From contig CAMQDG010000057.1 in the NCBI GenBank assembly GCA_946999425.1, forward strand, positions 1-9,049: 9,049 bases of DNA. Reading direction: 5' to 3'. Below the pieces are notes generated by a model. The model made no database searches and had not been told where the DNA came from. It saw nothing but the letters and a program-made list of their open reading frames with translations. Both the position numbers and the translations under genes were made by a program. The stretch comes from an uncultured Peptoniphilus sp. (GTDB lineage Bacteria; Bacillota; Clostridia; Tissierellales; Peptoniphilaceae). This document shows positions 1 to 7,940 of this stretch, piece by piece. Every line of letters starts with the position of its first letter. Within the stretch, counting starts at the first letter, position 1.

Positions 1-120
1 GAGGGGGACGTTAGGGACAATCGCAAGTCCATTAGTCCCCCTCGCGATATGTATGCAAAATAAAAAATGAGAAAGAAAAAATATAGAAAAAAATTCAATT
101 GAAAATTTTTAAAAATAAAA
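1..120 (+). repeat. Repeat fragment: GC-rich hairpin plus AT-rich spacer
   Basis: This stretch matches 8216-8337 almost base for base: the first 55 bases are identical, and the following A-rich part differs by a few substitutions and small gaps. It contains a hairpin with arms GAGGGGGAC (1-9) and GTCCCCCTC (35-43); the window edge cuts off its outer base pairs. The frame starting at base 1 is open and ends in TAA at 61-63, giving the same conceptual peptide end (EGDVRDNRKSISPPRDMY) as the low-confidence ORF at 8108-8278. The unit probably continues to the left of the window. Confidence 0.9.
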
Positions 121-162
121 TAAAAATGTAAATTTGAAATAAATTGTATAAAAAATACCGAG

Positions 163-210
163 TTTGTTCTCCCACATGATTCACACGGACCAATAAATTG
201 GTCCCTACAG
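163..210 (-). repeat. Left end of REPIN-like repeat, intact
   Basis: The module starts with TTTGTTCTCCCAC (163-175), followed by a GGACCAA/TTGGTCC hairpin (188-194 and 199-205, loop TAAA) and then CTACAG. Read on the minus strand, 186-209 is identical to the 24-base right ends at 8047-8070, 8570-8593 and 8899-8922. Two further left ends lie at 8406-8453 and 8734-8781. In those copies CTACAG is followed by CCCAY or CTCAC. Here it is followed by unrelated sequence (GATTTTAAAG), so this unit is interrupted at base 210/211. Confidence 0.88.
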
Positions 211-286
211 GATTTTAAAGGTTATGATAAAAAAGAGGTTTGTTTAAATGAAAGGATTTCTTAAATAATTTAAAATTAATCTTTAT

Positions 287-334
287 TCAAATATTTATTT
301 GTTCTCCCACCCAATACACGCCTAGGTCCATACA
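287..334 (-). repeat. Degenerate left end of the same repeat
   Basis: The segment 287-321 matches 8394-8429 (TCAAATATTTATTT, then GTTCTCCCAC, then TACACGC). The left arm of the palindrome is missing, and what remains is GGTCCATACA (325-334) against GGTCCCTACA in intact copies. This is a decayed or deleted copy, so it can no longer form the hairpin. It lies about 80 bases upstream of the rpoB promoter. The surrounding bases 211-286 are AT-rich and I recognise nothing in them. Confidence 0.7.
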
Positions 335-413
335 TGGTTTATATAAAATAAATTTTAAATTAAAGATAATAAAAATAATGGCAATAAAAAGATAAAAAAA
401 GTTAATTAAGGCT
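335..413 (+). other. A/T-rich tract upstream of the rpoB promoter
   Basis: Almost pure A/T with repeated A-runs directly upstream of the -35 box. In highly expressed Gram-positive promoters such tracts can act as UP elements that bind the alpha subunit C-terminal domain. That role is inferred here from position and composition only. No open reading frame or clear hairpin is visible. Confidence 0.3.
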
Positions 414-441
414 TTGAATTTAACTTGTCAAGTGTTATAAT
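414..441 (+). promoter_or_regulatory. Probable sigma-A-type promoter for rpoBC
   Basis: TTGAAT (414-419) and TATAAT (436-441) are separated by 16 bases, with an extended -10 TG at 433-434. The -10 matches the consensus perfectly and the -35 matches four of six bases. Transcription would start near 448, leaving a leader of about 85 bases before the rpoB start. The spacer contains an 11-base dyad, ACTTGTCAAGT (423-433), which could be chance or an operator. This is the only good promoter I see between the upstream repeats and rpoB. Confidence 0.7.
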
Positions 442-461
442 AATAAATTGCATAATAATTA

Positions 462-489
462 ATTTAGAGTGGAACATTAGGCTCTAAAT
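462..489 (+). promoter_or_regulatory. Leader hairpin in the rpoB 5' untranslated region
   Basis: ATTTAGAG (462-469) and CTCTAAAT (482-489) form a perfect 8-bp stem with a 12-base loop. It lies inside the predicted leader, about 30 bases before the ribosome binding site. There is no U-run after it, so it is not an intrinsic terminator. It could affect mRNA stability or be a chance AT-rich dyad. No match to a known leader family was recognised. Confidence 0.35.
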
Positions 490-520
490 ATAAATCGGAC
501 GTTACTGCATGAAACAAAAT

Positions 521-528
521 AGGGGTGA
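521..528 (+). promoter_or_regulatory. Ribosome binding site deciding the rpoB start
   Basis: AGGGGTGA lies four bases before the ATG at 533. The in-frame ATG at 509 has no such site upstream. This selects 533 as the start and removes eight residues (MKQNRGDL) from the longest reading frame. The resulting N-terminus, MVHPVKYGNRERMSF, resembles the usual clostridial beta subunit start. Confidence 0.85.
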
Positions 529-532
529 TTTA

Positions 533-3500
533 ATGGTACATCCTGTAAAGTATGGAAACCGTGAAAGAATGAGTTTTTCAAGGATTGAAGAGGTTCTTGA
601 ACTTCCCAATCTTTTGGAAGTGCAAACTTCTTCTTTCAAGTGGCTTCTTGATGAAGGATTACGAGAAGTTTTTGATGATGTTAGTCCCATTGAGGACTAT
701 GCCGGAAATTTAATTTTAGAGTTTGTTGATTACAAAGTTTCTGATGAAATTAAGTATTCAATTGATGAGGCTAAGGCACGTGATACAAACTATGCCGCTC
801 CTCTTAAGGTTATTGTAAGGCTTATTAACGTTAAGACTGGAGAAGTTAAGGAACAGGAAGTTTTTATGGGAGATCTTCCTCTTATGACTCCTACGGGAAC
901 TTTTGTTATTAATGGTGCTGAAAGGGTTGTTGTTTCACAACTTGTTAGAAGCCCTGGAGCTTATTACAAGGTAGAAACTGACAAGACCGGTAAAAAGCTT
1001 TATTCTTCAACGCTTATTCCCAATAGGGGTGCTTGGCTTGAATATGAAACTGATTCTCAAGGTGTTATTAATGTCAGAATAGACAGAACGAGAAAAATAC
1101 CTGTTACTGTTCTTTTAAGGGCCATAGGTCTTCAATCAAATTCTGAGATTACTGAATTTTTAGGGGAATCTGAAGCTCTTTTAAAGACTTTTGAAAAGGA
1201 TCTTACTAATAATAAGGAAGAGGCTTTAATTGAAATTTATAAGAAGTTAAGACCAGGCGAACCGCCTACTCTTGATTCTGCTCAATCTCTTTTTGAAAAT
1301 ATGTTTTTTGATTTTAAGAGATATGATCTTGCTCATGTGGGCAGGTATAAGTTCAATAAAAAGTTGAATCTTGCTTCAAGAATTGAAGAAATGATTGCCG
1401 GTGAGGATATTATTAATCCTAATACTGGTGAAGTTTTAGTGAATGAAGAAGAGCTTATTGATAGACAAACTGCTTATAAGATTGAAAATGCAGGTATCAA
1501 TAGGGTAATTGTAAGGATTAAGGCAATTCACTTAAATGATACTGATAAAGATGTTATTGTTTACGGAAATAATTTCTGTATTCCTTCTGATTTTGATTTA
1601 CCTTTTAGTCTTAAGGAAATCGGTTTTAAGGAAAAAATTTATTATCCGGTTTTTAAGGAAATTTATGATGAATTTTCTGAAAATCCAGAGGCTTTAAAGG
1701 AAGAGCTTATAAGAAGAAAAAATGAGCTTAGTCCTAAGCATATTATTGTAGATGATATTTTATCTTCTATAAGCTATGAATTCGGTCTTTTCCCAGGAGT
1801 TGGAAAAACTGATGATATAGACCACTTGGGAAATAGAAGAATAAGAAGTGTCGGCGAACTTTTACAAAACCAATTTAGAATTGGTATTTCGAGAATGGAA
1901 AGGGTTATTAAGGAGAGAATGACTGTTCAAGATGCAGATGCAACTACTCCTCAAGCTCTTATAAATATTAGACCTGTAACAGCTGCGATAAAAGAATTTT
2001 TCGGATCTTCACAGCTTTCACAATTTATGGATCAAAATAATCCCCTATCAGAATTAACTCACAAAAGAAGGCTCTCAGCACTGGGACCTGGTGGGCTAAG
2101 CAGAGATAGAGCGGGCTTTGAAGTGCGTGACGTCCATAACTCTCACTACGGAAGAATGTGTCCTATAGAAACTCCTGAAGGTCCAAATATCGGTCTTATT
2201 ACTTCTCTAACAACCTATGCAAGGATAAATGAATACGGCTTTATTGAAGCGCCTTATAGAAAGGTTAAAAAGGGAGAGGGAGTTGTTACAAATGAAATTG
2301 AATATTTAACTGCTGATGTTGAATATGAACAAATTATCGCTCAATCTAATGAAATTTTAGATGAAAATGGAAAGTTTGTTAATGATCGTATTGTTGCCCG
2401 TGGTCATGAGGGTATTGTAGATATTTTCGATTCTAAGGATGTAACTTACATGGATGTATCGCCTAAGCAAATTGTTGCTGTTGGTACAGCTATGATTCCT
2501 TTCCTTGAAAATGATGATGCTAACAGGGCTCTTATGGGTGCCAATATGCAGCGTCAAGCTGTGCCTCTTCTTTCTACTGAAGCTCCTATTATAGGAACAG
2601 GTATTGAATATAGGGCGGCAAAGGACTCAGGAGTTGTTATTGTTTCTACTGATGATGGAGTTATTGAAAAGGTTGATGCAACAAGTATAAGCCTAAAAAG
2701 AGACCAAGATGGAAAATTAATTAATTTTAAACTTCATAAATTTGTTGGTGGCAACCAAGGTACTACTATTAACCAAAGACCTATTGTCAATAAGGGACAA
2801 ATTGTAAAAAGAGGGGAAGTTATAGCTGACGGACCTTCAACGGATAAGGGTGAAATGGCTCTTGGTAAAAATATCCTTATAGCTTTTATGAACTGGGAAG
2901 GATATAACTACGAAGATGCTATGCTTGTAAATAAGGATCTTGTTATTCATGATGTTCTTACTTCTCTTCACATTGAAGAATATGAATCTGAAGCAAGAGA
3001 CACTAAACTTGGACCTGAAGAAATAACAAGAGATATTGCTAATGTAAGTCCTGATATGCTTAAAGATCTTGATGAAAGAGGAATTATAAGAGTAGGTGCC
3101 GAAGTTAAACCGGGAGACATTTTAGTTGGAAAAGTTACTCCTAAGGGAGAGGGAGATCAATCTCCTGAAGAAAGACTTCTTCGTGCAATTTTTGGAGAGA
3201 AATCCAGAGAAGTCAGAGATACTTCTTTAAGGCTTCCTCACGGTGAACAAGGTATTGTTGTAGATGTTAAAACCTTTACAAGGGCTATGGGTGATGAACT
3301 TCAACCGGGAGTTCAAGAAATGGTTCGTGTTTTTATAGCTACAAAGAGAAAGATTCAAGTTGGAGATAAGATGTGCGGTCGTCACGGAAACAAGGGTGTT
3401 ATTTCCAGAGTAATGCCTGCTGAAGACATGCCATATATGCCGGATGGTACACCTATTCAAATTGTTCTTAATCCTTTAGGGGTTCCTTCTCGTATGAACC

Positions 3501-4285
3501 TTGGACAAGTTCTTGAAGTTCACCTTGGACTTGCTGCAAGAAAGCTTGGATGGAAGGTTGCTACACCAGTATTTGACGGTGCCAACGAACAAGATATTAT
3601 AGATTCCCTTGAAAAGGCAGGTCTACCCAGTGATGGAAAAATTCAACTTCGCGATGGAAGAACCGGGGAAAAATTTGACCATCCTGTTACTGTTGGAATA
3701 ATGTATATGCTTAAACTTCACCACCTTGTTGATGAAAAAATTCACGCAAGAAGTACAGGACCTTATTCTCTTGTAACTCAACAACCTCTTGGAGGTAAGG
3801 CTCAGTTTGGAGGACAAAGGTTTGGAGAAATGGAAGTTTGGGCCCTTGAAGCCTATGGTGCATCTTATACTCTTCAAGAAATGCTTACTGTTAAGTCTGA
3901 TGATATTGTAGGAAGAGTTAAGACTTATGAAGCTATAGTAAAGGGAGAAAATATTCCTAAGCCGGGAGTACCTGAAAGTTTTAAAGTTCTTATTAAAGAG
4001 TTGGAATCTCTTGCTCTTGAAATACAAGTTCTTGATGATGAAGGCAAGCTTGTAGATCTTGAAGTAGATGATGAAGATTTACAAAAAATAGATGCGGGAG
4101 TGGAAACTGAATCTGATGAAGACTATAAGGAACTTATTGAAGGTGGACCACACTTTTCAACAATTTCATCAGAAGATGCAAACTCTCTTACCTTTGAAGA
4201 TGAAGATGAGGACGAACCGTCATTTTTGAAAATTATTTCAGGTGACGATGATGGTGAACAGGACGAAGACGAAGAAGAAGATTGA
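533..4285 (+). CDS. rpoB: DNA-directed RNA polymerase subunit beta
   Basis: Beta subunit of the core RNA polymerase (alpha2-beta-beta'-omega), forming one pincer and half of the catalytic cleft. The start at 533 gives 1250 residues. By eye it aligns with Bacillus beta along the whole length. The rifampicin-binding region GSSQLSQFMDQNNPLSELTH... covers residues 491-517 (2003-2083). Residues Q497, D500, H510 and S515 match the sensitive E. coli positions 513, 516, 526 and 531. Further landmarks are RPVTAAIKEFF before it, GPGGLSRDRAGFEVRDVH after it, and GDKMCGRHGNKG (residues 944-955). K946 and K954 correspond to E. coli K1065 and K1073. The clamp-contacting STGPYSLVTQQPLGGKAQFG block is intact. 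The last 83 residues (1168-1250) are an acidic tail with 37 Asp/Glu, which makes the protein longer than B. subtilis beta (about 1193). rpoC follows after 25 bp. Codons favour T- and G-ending forms (Lys AAG, Ile ATT) near the start. Identity is certain; only the start is a choice. Confidence 0.99.
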   Translation: MVHPVKYGNRERMSFSRIEEVLELPNLLEVQTSSFKWLLDEGLREVFDDVSPIEDYAGNLILEFVDYKVSDEIKYSIDEAKARDTNYAAPLKVIVRLINVKTGEVKEQEVFMGDLPLMTPTGTFVINGAERVVVSQLVRSPGAYYKVETDKTGKKLYSSTLIPNRGAWLEYETDSQGVINVRIDRTRKIPVTVLLRAIGLQSNSEITEFLGESEALLKTFEKDLTNNKEEALIEIYKKLRPGEPPTLDSAQSLFENMFFDFKRYDLAHVGRYKFNKKLNLASRIEEMIAGEDIINPNTGEVLVNEEELIDRQTAYKIENAGINRVIVRIKAIHLNDTDKDVIVYGNNFCIPSDFDLPFSLKEIGFKEKIYYPVFKEIYDEFSENPEALKEELIRRKNELSPKHIIVDDILSSISYEFGLFPGVGKTDDIDHLGNRRIRSVGELLQNQFRIGISRMERVIKERMTVQDADATTPQALINIRPVTAAIKEFFGSSQLSQFMDQNNPLSELTHKRRLSALGPGGLSRDRAGFEVRDVHNSHYGRMCPIETPEGPNIGLITSLTTYARINEYGFIEAPYRKVKKGEGVVTNEIEYLTADVEYEQIIAQSNEILDENGKFVNDRIVARGHEGIVDIFDSKDVTYMDVSPKQIVAVGTAMIPFLENDDANRALMGANMQRQAVPLLSTEAPIIGTGIEYRAAKDSGVVIVSTDDGVIEKVDATSISLKRDQDGKLINFKLHKFVGGNQGTTINQRPIVNKGQIVKRGEVIADGPSTDKGEMALGKNILIAFMNWEGYNYEDAMLVNKDLVIHDVLTSLHIEEYESEARDTKLGPEEITRDIANVSPDMLKDLDERGIIRVGAEVKPGDILVGKVTPKGEGDQSPEERLLRAIFGEKSREVRDTSLRLPHGEQGIVVDVKTFTRAMGDELQPGVQEMVRVFIATKRKIQVGDKMCGRHGNKGVISRVMPAEDMPYMPDGTPIQIVLNPLGVPSRMNLGQVLEVHLGLAARKLGWKVATPVFDGANEQDIIDSLEKAGLPSDGKIQLRDGRTGEKFDHPVTVGIMYMLKLHHLVDEKIHARSTGPYSLVTQQPLGGKAQFGGQRFGEMEVWALEAYGASYTLQEMLTVKSDDIVGRVKTYEAIVKGENIPKPGVPESFKVLIKELESLALEIQVLDDEGKLVDLEVDDEDLQKIDAGVETESDEDYKELIEGGPHFSTISSEDANSLTFEDEDEDEPSFLKIISGDDDGEQDEDEEED

Positions 4286-4297
4286 TTTGTCTTAGAG

Positions 4298-4304
4298 AAA
4301 GGAG
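4298..4304 (+). promoter_or_regulatory. Ribosome binding site for the TTG start of rpoC
   Basis: AAAGGAG lies six bases before TTG at 4311, inside the 25-base gap after the rpoB stop (TGA, 4283-4285). Its ideal spacing and the conserved N-terminus (LNERELFHSIKIGLASPEKI, first residue read as Met) decide the start. No ATG or GTG start fits as well. Confidence 0.88.
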
Positions 4305-4310
4305 ATTCAC

Positions 4311-7300
4311 TTGAACGAACGCGAATTATTTCATTCGATAAAAATTGGCCTTGCTTCTCCGGAAAAGATTAGAGAATGGTCTTATGGAGAAGTAAAGAAA
4401 CCTGAAACTATAAATTACAGAACCCTAAAGCCAGAAAAAGAAGGCTTGTTTTGTGAAAAAATATTTGGTCCTACTAAAGACTGGGAATGTTCTTGCGGAA
4501 AATATAAGAGGATCAGATTTAAGGGCGTAGTTTGCGAAAAATGCGGTGTTGAAGTAACAAAAGCAAAGGTACGCCGTGAAAGAATGGGTCATATTGAACT
4601 TGCTGCTCCTGTTTCACACATTTGGTATTTTAAAGGTATACCTTCAAGAATGGGACTTGTTCTTGATATGAGTCCAAGATCTCTTGAAAAAGTTTTATAT
4701 TTTGCAGCTTATATCGTTACAAGAGTTGATGATGATGTAAATGCAATTATGGAAAAACAAATATTAAATGAAAATGAATATAGAGAGCTTAAAAGAGAAT
4801 ATGGCGACAAGTTTGAAGCAAAAATGGGAGCTGAAGCAATTAAAGAGCTTCTGAAAAAAGTTGATCTTGAAAAAGAATCCAAAGAACTTAAAGAAGAAAT
4901 GGAAGATGCAACAGGTCAAAAACGTGTTAGAGTTTCCAGAAGACTTGAAGTTATAGAAGCTTTTATCCAATCAGGCAACAAGCCTGAATGGATGATCCTT
5001 GATGCAGTCCCTGTTATTCCACCGGATCTTAGACCTATGGTTCAATTAGACGGGGGAAGATTTGCCACAAGCGATTTAAATGATTTATATAGAAGAATCT
5101 TAAATAGAAATAACAGATTAAAAAAACTACTTGATATAAATGCACCGGACATTATTGTCAGAAATGAAAAGAGAATGCTTCAAGAAGCTGTAGATGCATT
5201 AATTGACAATGGTAGAAGAGGTAGACCAGTAACAGGACCGGGTAATAGGCCCTTAAAATCCCTTTCAGAGATGCTTAAGGGTAAACAAGGACGCTTCCGT
5301 CAAAACTTGCTTGGTAAGCGTGTAGACTACTCAGGACGTTCAGTTATAGTTGTAGGTCCGGACCTTAAATTTTATCAATGCGGGCTTCCTAAAAATATGG
5401 CCCTTGAACTTTTCAAGCCCTTTGTTATGAGAGAACTTGTAAAAAGAGAGTATGCTCATAATATAAAAAGTGCAAAAAGAAAAGTAGAAAGACAATCAGA
5501 AGAAGTTTGGGATGTACTTGAAGATGTAATAAAAGATCATCCAGTACTATTAAATCGTGCACCTACTCTTCACAGACTTGGTATTCAAGCCTTTGAACCA
5601 GTTCTTGTAGAAGGAAAGGCAATCAAACTTCATCCCCTTGTTTGTACAGCATACAATGCCGATTTTGACGGAGACCAAATGGCTGTCCATCTTCCTCTTT
5701 CCACAGAGGCACAAGCAGAAGCAAGACTTTTAATGTTATCTACAAATAACATTCTTGCCCTTAAAGATGGAAAACCAATTACAACTCCAACACAAGATAT
5801 GATTTTAGGTATGTATTATCTAACCTTAGATAGAAAAGATAAACTAAAGGGAGATGGCATGGTATTTTGTGACTATGCTGAAATGATGCATGCATATCAA
5901 AGTGGATTTTTACACCTTCAAGCCCATGTAGGAGTCAGAAAATATCTTGATGAAAATGACAAGAGAGGGAAAATTGTTTATTCTTCAGTAGGAAGATTTA
6001 TAGTAAATGATTTTATAGCTCAAGATTTAGGATTTGTAGATAGAAAAGTTGATCCTTACGGACTTGAAATTGATAGGGTAATAGATAAAAAACTTCTTGG
6101 AACAATAATAGACAAGACTTATAAAAAGCATGGAAATATTGCAACAGCAAAACTTCTTGACAACATTAAGTCAAAAGGCTACCACTATTCAACAATAGGT
6201 GCCATTTCAATTTCCATGGGTGACGTTGAAGTTCCGGATACAAAGCCAAACATTTTAAAAGCTGCAGACGAAGAAGTAAAACAATATGAAGAAGCTTTCG
6301 GAATGGGTCTTATTTCCGACGAAGAAAGATATGAAAAAGTAATAGAAATTTGGAATAAAGCTACAGAAGACCTAACAGATGAAGTTATGGATGGATTTGA
6401 CTCCCTAAACAACATTTATATAATGGCAGACTCAGGAGCCAGAGGTAGTAAAAACCAAATAAGACAGCTTGCAGGTATGCGTGGTCTTATGGCATCACCT
6501 TCAGGTAGAACAATAGAAGTTCCAATAAAAAGTAACTTCCGTGAAGGACTTAGCGTACTTGAATTTTACATGTCGGCTCACGGTTCCAGAAAGGGACTTG
6601 CAGATACGGCATTAAGAACTGCAGACTCAGGATATTTAACAAGAAGACTTGTAGACGTATCTCAACAAGTAATAATACAAGAAGAAGATTGCGGTACAGA
6701 TGAATATCTTGTAGTAAAAGCCTTTAAAGACGGAAAAGAATTAATAGAAAGCCTAAAAGACAGAATCGAAGGAAGATATGCTTTTGAAGACATAATAAAC
6801 CCACAAACAGGTGAAATTATAGTAAAAGCAAACACACAAATTTCCGACGATGACGCTGAATTAATTGAAAAATTAGGCATAGAAGAAGTAAAAGTAAGAT
6901 CAGTTTTAGGTTGTAAATGTAAAACAGGAGTCTGTGCACATTGCTACGGAAGAAACCTTGCAACAGGAAGCCAAGTAGGTATCGGAGAAGCAGTAGGAGT
7001 AATAGCCGCTCAATCCATAGGAGAACCTGGTACCCAACTTACAATGAGAACATTCCACACAGGCGGAGTAGCAGCAGCAGCAGATATCACCCAAGGTCTT
7101 CCAAGAGTTGAAGAACTTTTTGAAGCAAGAAAACCTAAGGGACTTGCAGTTATTGCAGAAATAGACGGAACAGTAGAAGTCATAGAACAAAATAACAAGA
7201 GAGAAGTTGTAATAGTAAGCGAAACAGGAGAAAACCAAACTTACAACATATTATTCGGAGCAAGACTAAAAGTAAAAACCGGAGATAAAGTTGTAAAAGG

Positions 7301-7892
7301 ACAAGAACTTACAGAAGGATCCGTATACCCTCAAGACCTTTTAAGAGTAAAAGGCTCAAAAGGAGTAGAAGAATACATTGTAAAAGAAGTTCAAAGAGTT
7401 TACAGATTACAAGGGGTAGACATTAACGACAAACACATAGAAATAATAGTTCGCCAAATGATGAACAAAGTTAAAATCTATGACGCAGGAGATACAGACT
7501 TCTTACCCGGATCCCTTGTTGACATTGCAGACTATAAATCTGAAAACAAAAGATTGGAAGAAGAAGGCAAAAATCCTGCCAAAGGTCAAGTAAGTCTTCT
7601 TGGAATCACAAAAGCTTCCCTTGCAACAGAATCCTTCCTATCAGCAGCATCCTTCCAAGAAACCACAAGAGTTCTTACAGATGCAGCAATAAAAGGAAAA
7701 GAAGACTTATTGCAAGGACTAAAAGAAAATATAATAATCGGTCAATTGATACCTGCAGGAACAGGAGCAAGAATAAACTCAAAAGTTCAAATAGACATAG
7801 CAGACCAACTAAAAGAAAACTTTGAAATTTTGGAAAATTCAGAAAGACTGGAAAAAAATAAAATAGTAAAAGAAGAAATAAAAGAAGACTAA
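4311..7892 (+). CDS. rpoC: DNA-directed RNA polymerase subunit beta'
   Basis: Beta' subunit, carrying the catalytic Mg site, the clamp, the bridge helix and the trigger loop. It is 1193 residues long, close to B. subtilis (about 1199). The N-terminal zinc ribbon has C60, C62, C75 and C78. The catalytic motif NADFDGD is at residues 449-455 (5655-5675), with D451, D453 and D455 as Mg ligands. The lid and rudder region RFRQNLLGKRVDYSGRSVI is intact. The bridge helix lies at about 749-784. The second zinc site uses C794, C868, C875 and C878, with an extra cysteine at C870. The trigger loop SIGEPGTQLTMRTFHTGG includes M912, R913 and H916. It is followed by four alanines encoded by a GCA run. There is no large insertion there, as expected for Gram-positives. 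The gene starts at TTG with a strong ribosome binding site. It is co-transcribed with rpoB and followed after 11 bases by a terminator. Codons near the 3' end strongly favour A-ending forms. Confidence 0.99.
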   Translation: MNERELFHSIKIGLASPEKIREWSYGEVKKPETINYRTLKPEKEGLFCEKIFGPTKDWECSCGKYKRIRFKGVVCEKCGVEVTKAKVRRERMGHIELAAPVSHIWYFKGIPSRMGLVLDMSPRSLEKVLYFAAYIVTRVDDDVNAIMEKQILNENEYRELKREYGDKFEAKMGAEAIKELLKKVDLEKESKELKEEMEDATGQKRVRVSRRLEVIEAFIQSGNKPEWMILDAVPVIPPDLRPMVQLDGGRFATSDLNDLYRRILNRNNRLKKLLDINAPDIIVRNEKRMLQEAVDALIDNGRRGRPVTGPGNRPLKSLSEMLKGKQGRFRQNLLGKRVDYSGRSVIVVGPDLKFYQCGLPKNMALELFKPFVMRELVKREYAHNIKSAKRKVERQSEEVWDVLEDVIKDHPVLLNRAPTLHRLGIQAFEPVLVEGKAIKLHPLVCTAYNADFDGDQMAVHLPLSTEAQAEARLLMLSTNNILALKDGKPITTPTQDMILGMYYLTLDRKDKLKGDGMVFCDYAEMMHAYQSGFLHLQAHVGVRKYLDENDKRGKIVYSSVGRFIVNDFIAQDLGFVDRKVDPYGLEIDRVIDKKLLGTIIDKTYKKHGNIATAKLLDNIKSKGYHYSTIGAISISMGDVEVPDTKPNILKAADEEVKQYEEAFGMGLISDEERYEKVIEIWNKATEDLTDEVMDGFDSLNNIYIMADSGARGSKNQIRQLAGMRGLMASPSGRTIEVPIKSNFREGLSVLEFYMSAHGSRKGLADTALRTADSGYLTRRLVDVSQQVIIQEEDCGTDEYLVVKAFKDGKELIESLKDRIEGRYAFEDIINPQTGEIIVKANTQISDDDAELIEKLGIEEVKVRSVLGCKCKTGVCAHCYGRNLATGSQVGIGEAVGVIAAQSIGEPGTQLTMRTFHTGGVAAAADITQGLPRVEELFEARKPKGLAVIAEIDGTVEVIEQNNKREVVIVSETGENQTYNILFGARLKVKTGDKVVKGQELTEGSVYPQDLLRVKGSKGVEEYIVKEVQRVYRLQGVDINDKHIEIIVRQMMNKVKIYDAGDTDFLPGSLVDIADYKSENKRLEEEGKNPAKGQVSLLGITKASLATESFLSAASFQETTRVLTDAAIKGKEDLLQGLKENIIIGQLIPAGTGARINSKVQIDIADQLKENFEILENSERLEKNKIVKEEIKED

Positions 7893-7903
7893 AAATAAGA
7901 ATT

Positions 7904-7936
7904 AGCTATACATCACATAAGATGTATAGCTTTTTT
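7904..7936 (+). terminator. Intrinsic terminator of the rpoBC operon
   Basis: AGCTATACATC (7904-7914) and GATGTATAGCT (7921-7931) form a perfect 11-bp stem with a 6-base loop (ACATAA), followed by a T-run (7931-7936). It starts 11 bases after the rpoC stop. It ends transcription of rpoBC, so the next genes to the right need their own promoter. The repeat array begins only four bases after the T-run. Confidence 0.93.
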
Positions 7937-7940
7937 ATTG

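Noticed and set aside
67..102. Lysine-rich mini-ORFs MRKKKYRKKFN (67-102) and MKKNKYRKNVN (8959-8994)
   Set aside because: Only 11 codons in A-rich repeat spacer, without ribosome binding sites, and the start codon is lost in the other copies (ACG at 8633).
403..431. Divergent minus-strand promoter with TTGACA at 426-431
   Set aside because: The -35 is perfect, but no acceptable -10 lies at 16-18 bases and no gene to the left would be served.
509..532. Upstream in-frame ATG of rpoB at 509
   Set aside because: No ribosome binding site precedes it, the eight extra residues are not typical of beta, and the ATG at 533 has a strong site.
2003..2083. Rifampicin-resistance changes in the rpoB hot-spot
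   Set aside because: All key positions carry the residues of sensitive polymerases.
2357..7238. Minus-strand open frames inside rpoB and rpoC (for example 3623-4027, 6906-7238)
   Set aside because: They lie opposite highly conserved coding sequence, have unlikely compositions and no start signals. They are shadows of the real genes.
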